From assembly GCA_965242785.1 (NCBI GenBank), contig CBDETA010000004.1, positions 558,001 to 622,000 on the forward strand: a stretch of 64,000 nucleotides of DNA, in the 5' to 3' direction. A program made the position numbers and the translations under genes. Source of the stretch: Maricaulis sp965242785. Its GTDB lineage: Bacteria; Pseudomonadota; Alphaproteobacteria; Caulobacterales; Maricaulaceae. Positions 1 through 6,388 of the stretch are shown here, piece after piece (the first letter of the stretch is position 1; the number at the start of each line of letters is the position of its first letter). The notes beneath the pieces were generated by a model. The model worked only from the letters and a program-made list of their open reading frames with translations, did not search any database and was not told the origin of the DNA.

Positions 1-70
1 TCTGGTGCTGGAGCGCAAAGATGCGGGCTGGCTGATCGTCCACACGGCCATCATGGACGCCCGCAACTGA
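1..70 (+). CDS. C-terminal fragment of a small protein, possibly NTF2/SnoaL-like
   Basis: Only the last 22 codons are in the window, ending in TGA at 68-70. The tail contains GWLIVHTAIMDARN. A W-x-I-V-H strand near the C-terminus is common in NTF2-like proteins (SnoaL, DUF4440 and relatives), so that fold is a guess from one short motif. The gene starts outside the window, so its length, start and regulation cannot be judged. It reads in the same direction as the regulator that follows, with about 175 bases between them. Confidence 0.5.
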   Translation, partial: LVLERKDAGWLIVHTAIMDARN

Positions 71-149
71 TCCGGTGCCCCAGTGGCGGGGGCCGAAGCT
101 GCATTCATCGCGCCTTTGCGCTCCCGCCATCTCCTGCCAAAACTGCCGG

Positions 150-165
150 TGTTACACGTGAAACA
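150..165. promoter_or_regulatory. parS-like ParB-binding site, one mismatch
   Basis: TGTTACACGTGAAACA differs from the perfect parS TGTTTCACGTGAAACA, found three times later in this window, only at the fifth base. The central CACGTG and the complete right half-site are intact. It lies in the gap upstream of the WYL regulator, about 19 kb from the candidate origin on the side opposite the main parS cluster. ParB binding is inferred from sequence only. Confidence 0.6.
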
Positions 166-245
166 TCGCGATTTGTCGAAACTTGCCGACTTGCGCAAAC
201 CCTGACATCATCCCGCCATCAGCAGAATTGCTTCAGGGGGTGTCA

Positions 246-920
246 GTGCGGCGTGCCGAACGACTGATCCGGATTGTCCAGGCCTTGCGCGAAGCGGCGC
301 CGGGGGCGGTGACGGCCCACGAGCTGGGCAACAAGTTCGAGGTCTCCGAACGCACCATCTATCGCGATATCGCCCATCTCATCGGATCCGGCGCTCCGAT
401 CGATGGCGAGGCCGGGGTTGGCTATGTGCTGAGACCCGGCTTCGACCTGCCGCCGCTGACCTTTTCCTACGAACAGCTGGATGCGCTGGCCCTGGGCGCG
501 CGCCTTGTCAAGGCGACCGGAGACAAGGACCTGGCGTCCGCTGCGGCGGAGGCCCTGTCCAAGATCGAGCACGCCCTGCCCGACACGCATCGCCAGCGCC
601 TGCGCTCCACGCCGCTGTTTGCCTCATTCCTGGACGAGACCGTGCGTCCGGAAGCCTTCGGCCCGGTCCGCAACGCCATCGCCAACAAACGCAAGCTGCG
701 CGTGGTCTACAAATCCCTCGATGACGAGGTGTCCAAACGGGTCATCCGCCCCCTGGCCCTGACCTGTTTCGGCCGTGTGTGGCTGCTCTCGGCCTGGTGC
801 GAGTTGAGAAACGACTTCCGCCACTTTCGCACCGACCGGATCGAACGCCTGACCGTGCTGGCGGAAAGCTATGAGGACGAGCCCGGCAAACGGTACGAGG
901 ACATGCGGCAAGCGGCGTGA
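246..920 (+). CDS. WYL-domain transcriptional regulator (YafY family)
   Basis: A 224-residue DNA-binding regulator. Residues 2-60 form a winged helix-turn-helix (VSERTIYRDIAHL recognition region, like HTH_11). Residues about 120-215 match a WYL domain, with RVVYKSLD, RPLALTCFGRVWLL and the closing FRTDRIERL. WYL domains of this type sense a ligand or nucleic acid and control the attached DNA-binding domain; the target here is unknown. I chose the GTG at 246 because CAGGGGG lies just upstream and the protein then begins VRRAERL, like family members. An upstream TTG at 183 is open but has no Shine-Dalgarno. It ends 20 bases before the convergent gloA. Confidence 0.85.
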   Translation: MRRAERLIRIVQALREAAPGAVTAHELGNKFEVSERTIYRDIAHLIGSGAPIDGEAGVGYVLRPGFDLPPLTFSYEQLDALALGARLVKATGDKDLASAAAEALSKIEHALPDTHRQRLRSTPLFASFLDETVRPEAFGPVRNAIANKRKLRVVYKSLDDEVSKRVIRPLALTCFGRVWLLSAWCELRNDFRHFRTDRIERLTVLAESYEDEPGKRYEDMRQAA

Positions 921-940
921 GCCGCTCGCCTGCCAGACTC

Positions 941-1399
941 CTACCAGCTGCCCGTATTCTCCATCGAGGCCCAGGGCTCCTGCGGGGGCAGGTGTTCGCC
1001 GCGCTGAAGCAGCTCGAACGAGATCCCGTCCGGTGAGCGCACAAAGGCCATGTGGCCGTCGCGGGGCGGGCGGTTGATGGTGTAGCCCATGTCCATCAGG
1101 TGCTGGCACATCGCATAGACATTCTCCATGCGATAGGCGAGATGGCCGAAATTCCGGCCGCCGGTATAGTCTTCCGGGTCCCAATTGTAGGTCAGCTCGA
1201 TACAGGGCAGGCCCTCCGGGATCGGACCTCCGGTATAGCCGGCCGCCGCGATGTCGTCCTCGCTGGCCAGGAAGATCAGGGTGAAGCGCCCCTTCTCGCT
1301 GTCCTTGCGGGAAATCTCCTTCAGGCCCAGCCCGTCGCGGTAGAAACGCAGGCTTTCATCCAGGTCTTTCACCCGGACCATGGTGTGCAGATAACGCAT
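941..1399 (-). CDS. gloA: Lactoylglutathione lyase (glyoxalase I)
   Basis: Isomerises the hemithioacetal of methylglyoxal and glutathione to S-lactoylglutathione in the cytoplasm. The 152-residue length fits the single-chain bacterial enzyme. The four metal ligands of the E. coli family can be placed: His5 in MRYLHTMVRV, Glu in CIELTYNW, His in FGHLAY and Glu in ISFELLQRG. VOC beta-alpha-beta repeats are evident (DLDESLRFYRDGLGL; GYTINRPP). The ATG at 1399 is preceded by GGAAG on the coding strand and puts the first ligand at position 5 as expected, so the 23 codons open upstream are not used. It follows the membrane protein gene by 11 bases and is probably co-transcribed with it. Confidence 0.92.
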   Translation of the reverse strand: MRYLHTMVRVKDLDESLRFYRDGLGLKEISRKDSEKGRFTLIFLASEDDIAAAGYTGGPIPEGLPCIELTYNWDPEDYTGGRNFGHLAYRMENVYAMCQHLMDMGYTINRPPRDGHMAFVRSPDGISFELLQRGEHLPPQEPWASMENTGSW

Positions 1400-1410
1400 G
1401 GGATGTCTTC

Positions 1411-1977
1411 CTATGTCTCGGTCTTGCCGGTTTCGGCGGCCGGATTGGGCCGCGCCTTTACCGCCCATTTGGGGCGCGCGCGCGGAATGACAACATCGTC
1501 CAGCGGTTCACCGCGGGCGCGGGCCAGGGCCGGGTTGAAGGGTTCCGGCCGCCGGGCATGGTGGATGCGGGCCATGACAAAGCCGCACAGGGCCCAGATG
1601 CCGCAGAAGCCGAAGAACATGTAGAACATCCAGGGATAATAGCCCTCGTCATACCAGGGCCCGCCATCCAGCCCCATCACGATGATGGGCCAGAAAGCGA
1701 CCAGTGCCAGGGCCGCGGGCGGCGTGATCGCGATGGCCAGCAGCAGGGCACCGGCAATGTACAGCGCCCAGCGTGGTTCATAGGCGGCAACATAGAGGCG
1801 CTCGAACGTCGCCTCGTCGACACCCTTCACCGTCTTCGGCTTGGTCTCGCAGCGTTCCTGGTACTCGATACGGGCATCTTCCATCAGCCGACGCCGGGCT
1901 GCGGCCCAGCGGATGGCGAAGGCCGCGGCAGCGATCAGTCCGATAATGGCAGCAAGGGCGAAGGGATGTGTCATCAT
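1411..1977 (-). CDS. Conserved membrane protein, unknown function
   Basis: A 188-residue protein I do not recognise. An N-terminal hydrophobic helix (ALAAIIGLIAAAAFAIRW) is followed by a charged stretch with VDEATFERLYVAAYEPRW. Two more membrane helices follow: ALYIAGALLLAIAITPPAAL and an aromatic-rich one around WMFYMFFGFCGIWAL. The C-terminal 45 residues are basic and proline-rich and probably cytoplasmic. It reads into gloA and follows the alkyltransferase gene by 9 bases, so the three genes likely form one reverse operon. The next ATG (second codon) is an equally possible start. Confidence 0.7.
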   Translation of the reverse strand: MMTHPFALAAIIGLIAAAAFAIRWAAARRRLMEDARIEYQERCETKPKTVKGVDEATFERLYVAAYEPRWALYIAGALLLAIAITPPAALALVAFWPIIVMGLDGGPWYDEGYYPWMFYMFFGFCGIWALCGFVMARIHHARRPEPFNPALARARGEPLDDVVIPRARPKWAVKARPNPAAETGKTET

Positions 1978-1986
1978 CCCGGCAAT

Positions 1987-2835
1987 CTAGCTTGCCATGG
2001 CCTCATAGGCGAGCATGGCCCGCTTGCGTTTCACACCCCAGTGATAGCCGGTCAGCTTGCCGGTGGTCGCCAGCACCCGGTGACAGGGAATGACCCAGGA
2101 AATCGGATTGGCCCCGACCGCTGCACCCACGGCGCGCGAGGCCTTGGGTGTGTTCACCTGTTCGGCGATGGCCTTGTAGGTCGAGGTCGCGCCGGGCGGA
2201 ATGTCCAGCAAGGCCCGCCAGACCTGGCGCTGCCAGGGCGTGCCATAGAGCGCCAGCGGAATCGGATCGTGGTCGCGCGGGGTGAAGATGCGCTCGGCCC
2301 ACTGCCGGGCCAGGCCGTCATCGCGCGTGTAGTCGGCCGCCGGATAGCGGTCGCGCAGATCGGCGAAGCCGCTCTCCACATCCGGATCGGCAAAGGCCAG
2401 CGCCGACAGGCCGCGCGGCGCCAGCAGCATCACCGCATCCCCGAACGGGCTGGGCGCCACGCCCCAGTGGAAGCTGAGCCCCTGACCGCGCCGCTTGGCA
2501 TCACCGGGCGTGATGGCTTCATGGGCGATGAAGAGATCATGCAAGCGTCCGGGACCGGACAGGCCGGCATCAAAGGCCGCGTCCAGCAGGTTGGCACCAT
2601 CATCCAGCGCTTCCCGCGCGGCCCGGTGGGCCAGGGCACCAACGAATTTCTTCGGGCTCATCCCGACCCAGCGGGTAAAGACCCGCTGGAAATGGTGGGG
2701 GGACAATCCGACTGACCGCGCAGCGGCGTCCAGGTCGGGGTGGTCGCGCCAGTTATCGCCCAGGAATTCCAGCGCATCGGCGATGCGGTGGAAGTCGCGG
2801 CTGGAGGCGTCGAGGGTGTAGAGTTCGGCTGTCAT
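1987..2835 (-). CDS. AraC-type HTH / methylated-DNA-[protein]-cysteine methyltransferase fusion
   Basis: A 282-residue Ada-like repair protein. Residues about 15-115 are an AraC DNA-binding region (AARSVGLSPHHFQRVF, then GMSPKKFVGAL). The C-terminal half is an O6-alkylguanine-DNA alkyltransferase with the active-site motif PCHRV (Cys251), the preceding GANPISWVI, and the closing LTGYHWGVKRKRAML. The N-terminal metal-binding, phosphotriester-sensing domain of full Ada is absent, so this resembles the AdaB-type fusions common in alphaproteobacteria. The family transfers alkyl groups irreversibly from guanine to its own cysteine. The ATG at 2835 was preferred over open sequence reaching 2949 because homologous sequence starts there. 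DUF2244 lies 10 bases upstream. Confidence 0.88.
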   Translation of the reverse strand: MTAELYTLDASSRDFHRIADALEFLGDNWRDHPDLDAAARSVGLSPHHFQRVFTRWVGMSPKKFVGALAHRAAREALDDGANLLDAAFDAGLSGPGRLHDLFIAHEAITPGDAKRRGQGLSFHWGVAPSPFGDAVMLLAPRGLSALAFADPDVESGFADLRDRYPAADYTRDDGLARQWAERIFTPRDHDPIPLALYGTPWQRQVWRALLDIPPGATSTYKAIAEQVNTPKASRAVGAAVGANPISWVIPCHRVLATTGKLTGYHWGVKRKRAMLAYEAMAS

Positions 2836-2845
2836 GATGGCGAGT

Positions 2846-3433
2846 TTACGCCGGTGCGTCGCCCGCTCCACCCGCTTCTTGCGGTGCTGTCGTGACGGGC
2901 CGGAAGGCCTGGCGGGCCCGCTCCAGCGCAACACCCAGAGCTTGGGCAAATTCTCCGCGCTCGGCGGGGCTGAGAAACTGGCCCAGGATCAGGGCCCGGC
3001 CATGCGCGGTCAGCGCGACCTGGGTGTGGTGCTGTCCCGGATCGATCTGCTGCAGCCGGGTCCAGGCGGTCGGCAGGCGATAGCGCCGGCGGTGACCGGT
3101 GGGGTGCTGGCGCACCACCTCGATGTCGCGCGCATCCACCCGCACCCATTCGCGGGCCCGGCCATCCCGGTAGGAGATGCGAAAGGCCAGCCAGACCAGA
3201 AACGCGTCCAGCCCGAAAAACGGTGTCACCGGCCAGGCCCCCAGCGTGATGAACAGGATGCCGGCAGAAAAGCTGATCACGCCGATGGCGATCATCAGGG
3301 CGATGAAGGCCGGGTTGGGCAGCGAGCGGTTGGGCGCCAGCTCGGCATCCATGAAGACCTCGCCGTCAAAACGCTCGGCCGCGTCCGCTTCGGCGGGCCA
3401 GGTTTCGATGAGGGTGCGGGATCGCATCGGCAT
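2846..3433 (-). CDS. DUF2244 family membrane protein
   Basis: About 195 residues. Two close transmembrane helices (AFIALMIAIGVISFSAGILF and FGLDAFLVWLAFRI) are followed by a soluble tail with VRVDARDIEVVRQHP and ILGQFLSPAERGEFAQAL. This is the typical DUF2244 pattern, an integral membrane family of unknown function widespread in alphaproteobacteria. The start is uncertain: ATGs at 3433 and 3427 are both possible and neither has a clear Shine-Dalgarno. It is divergent from nth with under 100 bases between start codons, so the two share a promoter region. It leads the reverse operon with the alkyltransferase. Confidence 0.8.
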   Translation of the reverse strand: MPMRSRTLIETWPAEADAAERFDGEVFMDAELAPNRSLPNPAFIALMIAIGVISFSAGILFITLGAWPVTPFFGLDAFLVWLAFRISYRDGRAREWVRVDARDIEVVRQHPTGHRRRYRLPTAWTRLQQIDPGQHHTQVALTAHGRALILGQFLSPAERGEFAQALGVALERARQAFRPVTTAPQEAGGAGDAPA

Positions 3434-3518
3434 GCGGAAAAAACTAGGGCGCAGGTCCGGCCGCGCCAAGCGCAAGTTCCGGGATGACATCACGGGTCTG
3501 CGCGATATACCTGTCGCC

Positions 3519-4223
3519 ATGCCCGCACTCCCTGCCAAACCGAAGAAGAAGCCGGCCAAGCGCGCCCCACGCGGCCTCAGTCGCGAGCAGGCGCACGACC
3601 TGATGGCGCGCCTGGCCCAGGATCGTCCCGATCCGAAGACCGAGCTGGACTACACCAATCCCTACACCCTGCTGGTCGCGGTCGCCCTGTCCGCCCAGGC
3701 CACCGATGTCGGCGTCAACAAGGCCACCCGGCTGTTGTTCCAGGAAGCCGATACGCCGGAAAAAATGGTGGCCCTGGGCGAGGATCATGTGCGCGACCGG
3801 ATCAAGACGATCGGGCTGTTCCGCAACAAGGCCAAGAATGTCATCGCTTTGTCAGAGCTGCTGATCGCGCGGCATGGCGGCGAGGTTCCGGCCGACCGGG
3901 ACGCGCTGGAAGCCCTGCCCGGTGTCGGCCGCAAGACCGCCAATGTGGTGATGAACGAGGCCTTCGGCGTGCCGACGATTGCCGTCGACACCCACATCTT
4001 CCGCGTCTCCAACCGCACCCGCCTTGCGCCGGGCAAGGACCCGCTGGCGGTCGAGCTGCGGCTGGAGAAGATCATGCCGGACGAATTCCGCCAGGGCGCA
4101 CACCACTGGCTGATCCTGCACGGCCGCTATCTGTGCAAGGCCCGCAAGCCGGAGTGCTGGCGCTGCCCGGTCGAGGATATCTGCCAGTTCAAGGACAAGA
4201 CTCCGGCGCCAAAAGGGGCCTAG
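3519..4223 (+). CDS. nth: Endonuclease III
   Basis: A DNA glycosylase/AP lyase that removes oxidised pyrimidines. The 234-residue protein carries the helix-hairpin-helix LPGVGRKTANVV with the catalytic lysine, the catalytic aspartate in AVDTHIFRVSNR, and the C-terminal [4Fe-4S] cluster cysteines in the expected C-x6-C-x2-C-x5-C spacing (Cys206, 213, 216, 222). A basic proline/lysine-rich extension of about 20 residues precedes the conserved core, as in many alphaproteobacterial homologues. The ATG at 3519 starts MPALPAKPKKK. Open sequence upstream is not conserved-looking and would run into DUF2244. It ends in a CTAG shared with the convergent ATP-grasp gene. Confidence 0.95.
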   Translation: MPALPAKPKKKPAKRAPRGLSREQAHDLMARLAQDRPDPKTELDYTNPYTLLVAVALSAQATDVGVNKATRLLFQEADTPEKMVALGEDHVRDRIKTIGLFRNKAKNVIALSELLIARHGGEVPADRDALEALPGVGRKTANVVMNEAFGVPTIAVDTHIFRVSNRTRLAPGKDPLAVELRLEKIMPDEFRQGAHHWLILHGRYLCKARKPECWRCPVEDICQFKDKTPAPKGA

Positions 4224-5104
4224 CCCAGCAACCGCCCCAGCGCCCGGGCAAACACCTCGCCCATCTGCGGGCCCTGTTCGGGATAGAGATAGGGTTCGAT
4301 CAGCTCGCACTCGATCAGGGCCAGCTCGCCGTCGAGGCCGCGCAGCATGTCGACGCGGGCATAGAGAAGATCGCCCTCGATGCAATCGAGCACGGCCCGG
4401 GCCAGGTCCAGTTCGTGTGCGGACGGGTGATGGATTTCCTCGTGCCCGCCATATTCCGACTGCACCCGGTAATCGCCCTTGGCCGGGATTTTCCGCGCGC
4501 AATGGGAAAATTCGCGGCCGAAGAAGAGAAAGGCATATTCACCCTCTTCCGACACCGCCGGCAGGAAGGGCTGGATCATGCAATGGGCCGGCGGCAGCCT
4601 GTCGGCGGCCGGCAAGGCTTCGCCGCGGCGGATCCGCGCCTGGCGCCAGGCTCCCGCACCCAGGACCGGCTTCACCACCACATCATCGGCCTGCAGCGCG
4701 TCAAAGGCCGCCGCGATCGTTGCTGCGTCCGCCTGGTCGGCCCACACCGTCGGAATCATCGGTGCGCCGCGCGCGGCGAGGTCCTGGAGATAGGTCTTGC
4801 GCATGTTCCAGCGGATCACGTCCAGCGGGTTGAGGAGGCGCGTGGCCGCCGCTGTTGCCTCGAGCACTTGGGCAAACAGTTCCGGCTTTTCCATATAGTC
4901 CCAGCATGTGCCCACCATCACGGCGTCAAACCCGGCGGGGTCGAAGTCCGGATCGTCCCAGATCACCGGCTCCAGCGCGATTCCCGCCTCGCGGCAGGCC
5001 GGCTGCAGGGCGCCGATCTCGTATTCGTATTCGAAATAGTCCTTCCGCGCGTCCGGGTGGTCGCGGAACATGCAGGCGGCGGTGAGAAAGGCGACGTGTT
5101 TCAT
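4220..5104 (-). CDS. ATP-grasp domain protein
   Basis: A 294-residue cytoplasmic protein with an ATP-grasp ligase look. It has an N-terminal pre-ATP-grasp region (MKHVAFLTAACMF, GTCWDYMEKPELF), a central VVVKPVLGAGAW nucleotide-binding strand, and the metal-binding end ARVDMLRGLDGELALIECELIEPYLY. Close relatives are annotated as glutathione synthetase-like or RimK-like proteins. The acceptor substrate cannot be read from the sequence. The ATG at 5104 begins the conserved region; 31 more codons are open upstream but overlap the divergent kinase promoter region. Its stop shares CTAG (4220-4223) with nth. Confidence 0.82.
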   Translation of the reverse strand: MKHVAFLTAACMFRDHPDARKDYFEYEYEIGALQPACREAGIALEPVIWDDPDFDPAGFDAVMVGTCWDYMEKPELFAQVLEATAAATRLLNPLDVIRWNMRKTYLQDLAARGAPMIPTVWADQADAATIAAAFDALQADDVVVKPVLGAGAWRQARIRRGEALPAADRLPPAHCMIQPFLPAVSEEGEYAFLFFGREFSHCARKIPAKGDYRVQSEYGGHEEIHHPSAHELDLARAVLDCIEGDLLYARVDMLRGLDGELALIECELIEPYLYPEQGPQMGEVFARALGRLLG

Positions 5105-5211
5105 GTCTCCGCGCTTAGCCAGAGCCGGCTCTGGCTGCAAGCCTTGTTCTTGTCCGGCACTGCGGTTACCCATCGGGATCAGACTGACAAACCGCAATCA
5201 CCGGAGCTCCC

Positions 5212-6219
5212 ATGTCCCAGGCCCGTTTTGACGTGCTCGCCGTCGGCAATGCCATCGTTGATGTCCTCTCGCCCGCCAGCGATGAATTCCTGGCCGCCGA
5301 GGGCATTGCCCGGGACGCCATGACGCTGATCGACGAGGACCGCGCGCGCACGCTTTACGAGCGCATGCAGCCGGGCAAGGAAGCCTCGGGCGGGTCGGCC
5401 GCCAACACGGTGGCCGGAATTGCGTCGCTGGGCGGGCGCGCGGCCTATATCGGCAAGGTGGCGAAGGACCAGCTGGGCGAGATCTTCACCCACGACATCC
5501 GCGCGGTTGGTGTACACTTCAACACCCCGCCGCTGCAGGAAGGACCTGCCTCGGGCCGTTGCCTCATTAACGTTACCCCGGATGCTGCCCGCTCCATGTC
5601 GACCTTCCTGGGCGCGGCCGCACTGGTTACCGAAGCGGATGTCGAGGCCGGTGCCGAGGATTTGCGCGACGCCGAGATCATCTATCTGGAAGGCTATCTC
5701 TTCGACCGTGAAGAGGCCAAGCGGGCCTATGTAGCGGCGGCTGAAAAGGCGGCCGCGGCCGGCCGCCGCACCGCACTGACCCTGTCCGACCTGTTCTGCG
5801 TCGAGCGTCACCGGGCCGCCTTCCGCCACCTCGTCGCCAATCATATCGACATCCTGCTCGCCAATGAGGCCGAGCTGCTGGCGCTTTACGAGACTGAGGA
5901 TTTTGACACAGCGGTGGAAGCGGCCCGCAAGGATGTTGCCATCACCGCCGTGACGCGTTCGGAAAAAGGGGCCGTCATCATCGCCGGGTCCGAAACCGTC
6001 AGCGTGCCGGCCCAGCCGGTCAAGCAGCTGGTCGATACCACAGGTGCCGGTGATCTTTTCGCCGCCGGCTTCCTCCTGGGTCTGGCCCAGGGTCGCTCGC
6101 TGCAAGAAAGCGCAAAAATGGGAGCGGTTTCAGCGGCCGAGATCATTTCCCATTTCGGTGCACGGCCCGAATGCAGCCTGAAATCGCTCGCCGAAGCAGC
6201 CGGGATCTCCTTTGATTAA
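5212..6219 (+). CDS. PfkB-family carbohydrate kinase, probable adenosine kinase
   Basis: A 335-residue ribokinase-fold kinase. The N-terminal signature has the GG motif (KEASGGSAANTVAGIASLGG), and the C-terminal PfkB signature DTTGAGDLFAAGFLLGLAQG has the catalytic Asp near residue 281. The overall pattern (FDVLAVGNAIVDVL at the start, LANEAELLALY in the middle) is that of alphaproteobacterial adenosine kinase-like proteins that salvage adenosine to AMP. Sugar-kinase activity cannot be excluded. It is transcribed alone, divergent from the ATP-grasp gene, and is followed after about 95 bases by a terminator-like hairpin. Confidence 0.85.
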   Translation: MSQARFDVLAVGNAIVDVLSPASDEFLAAEGIARDAMTLIDEDRARTLYERMQPGKEASGGSAANTVAGIASLGGRAAYIGKVAKDQLGEIFTHDIRAVGVHFNTPPLQEGPASGRCLINVTPDAARSMSTFLGAAALVTEADVEAGAEDLRDAEIIYLEGYLFDREEAKRAYVAAAEKAAAAGRRTALTLSDLFCVERHRAAFRHLVANHIDILLANEAELLALYETEDFDTAVEAARKDVAITAVTRSEKGAVIIAGSETVSVPAQPVKQLVDTTGAGDLFAAGFLLGLAQGRSLQESAKMGAVSAAEIISHFGARPECSLKSLAEAAGISFD

Positions 6220-6225
6220 AGGCCT

Positions 6226-6269
6226 CTCCGGCATTTGGCTAAAAACTTAATGAAACAACTCCGGCATTT
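6226..6269 (+). repeat. 11-bp direct repeat, 33-bp period
   Basis: CTCCGGCATTT occurs at 6226-6236 and again at 6259-6269. The 33-base start-to-start distance is close to three helical turns, so both copies face the same side of the DNA. They lie between the kinase stop and the GGDEF-EAL gene. A paired regulator site is possible, but the kinase terminator region is an alternative explanation. Confidence 0.4.
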
Positions 6270-6283
6270 TAACCACAATTCAA
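6269..6283. promoter_or_regulatory. CtrA-like box with one mismatch upstream of the GGDEF-EAL gene
   Basis: TTAA-N7-TCAA (TTAACCACAATTCAA) differs from the CtrA consensus TTAA-N7-TTAA at one base. It lies 106 bases before the ATG of the c-di-GMP enzyme gene. A single-mismatch site in an AT-rich gap has a real chance of being coincidental. Confidence 0.3.
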
Positions 6284-6312
6284 GTGCTTGGTGTCACTTT
6301 ACCCCATGAGAA

Positions 6313-6343
6313 CGGGTGAGCATTCGGCTCACTTGGCCTTTTT
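6313..6343 (+). terminator. Terminator-like hairpin after the adenosine kinase gene
   Basis: CGGGTGAGC (6313-6321) pairs with GCTCACTTG (6327-6335), two of the pairs being G-T, around an ATTCG loop. A run of five T lies at 6339-6343. The three-base gap before the T run and the wobble pairs make it a modest rather than strong rho-independent terminator. It sits 46 bases upstream of the GGDEF-EAL start, so it could also act on that leader. Confidence 0.45.
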
Positions 6344-6388
6344 GTGTTTCAGTCGCGGTCCTTTGGGGGGACGCGTTCAGGGGTAAAC

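Noticed and set aside
1558..2715. 385-codon plus-strand frame across the membrane protein and alkyltransferase genes
   Set aside because: Overlaps two well-supported minus-strand genes, lacks a ribosome site and shows shadow composition.
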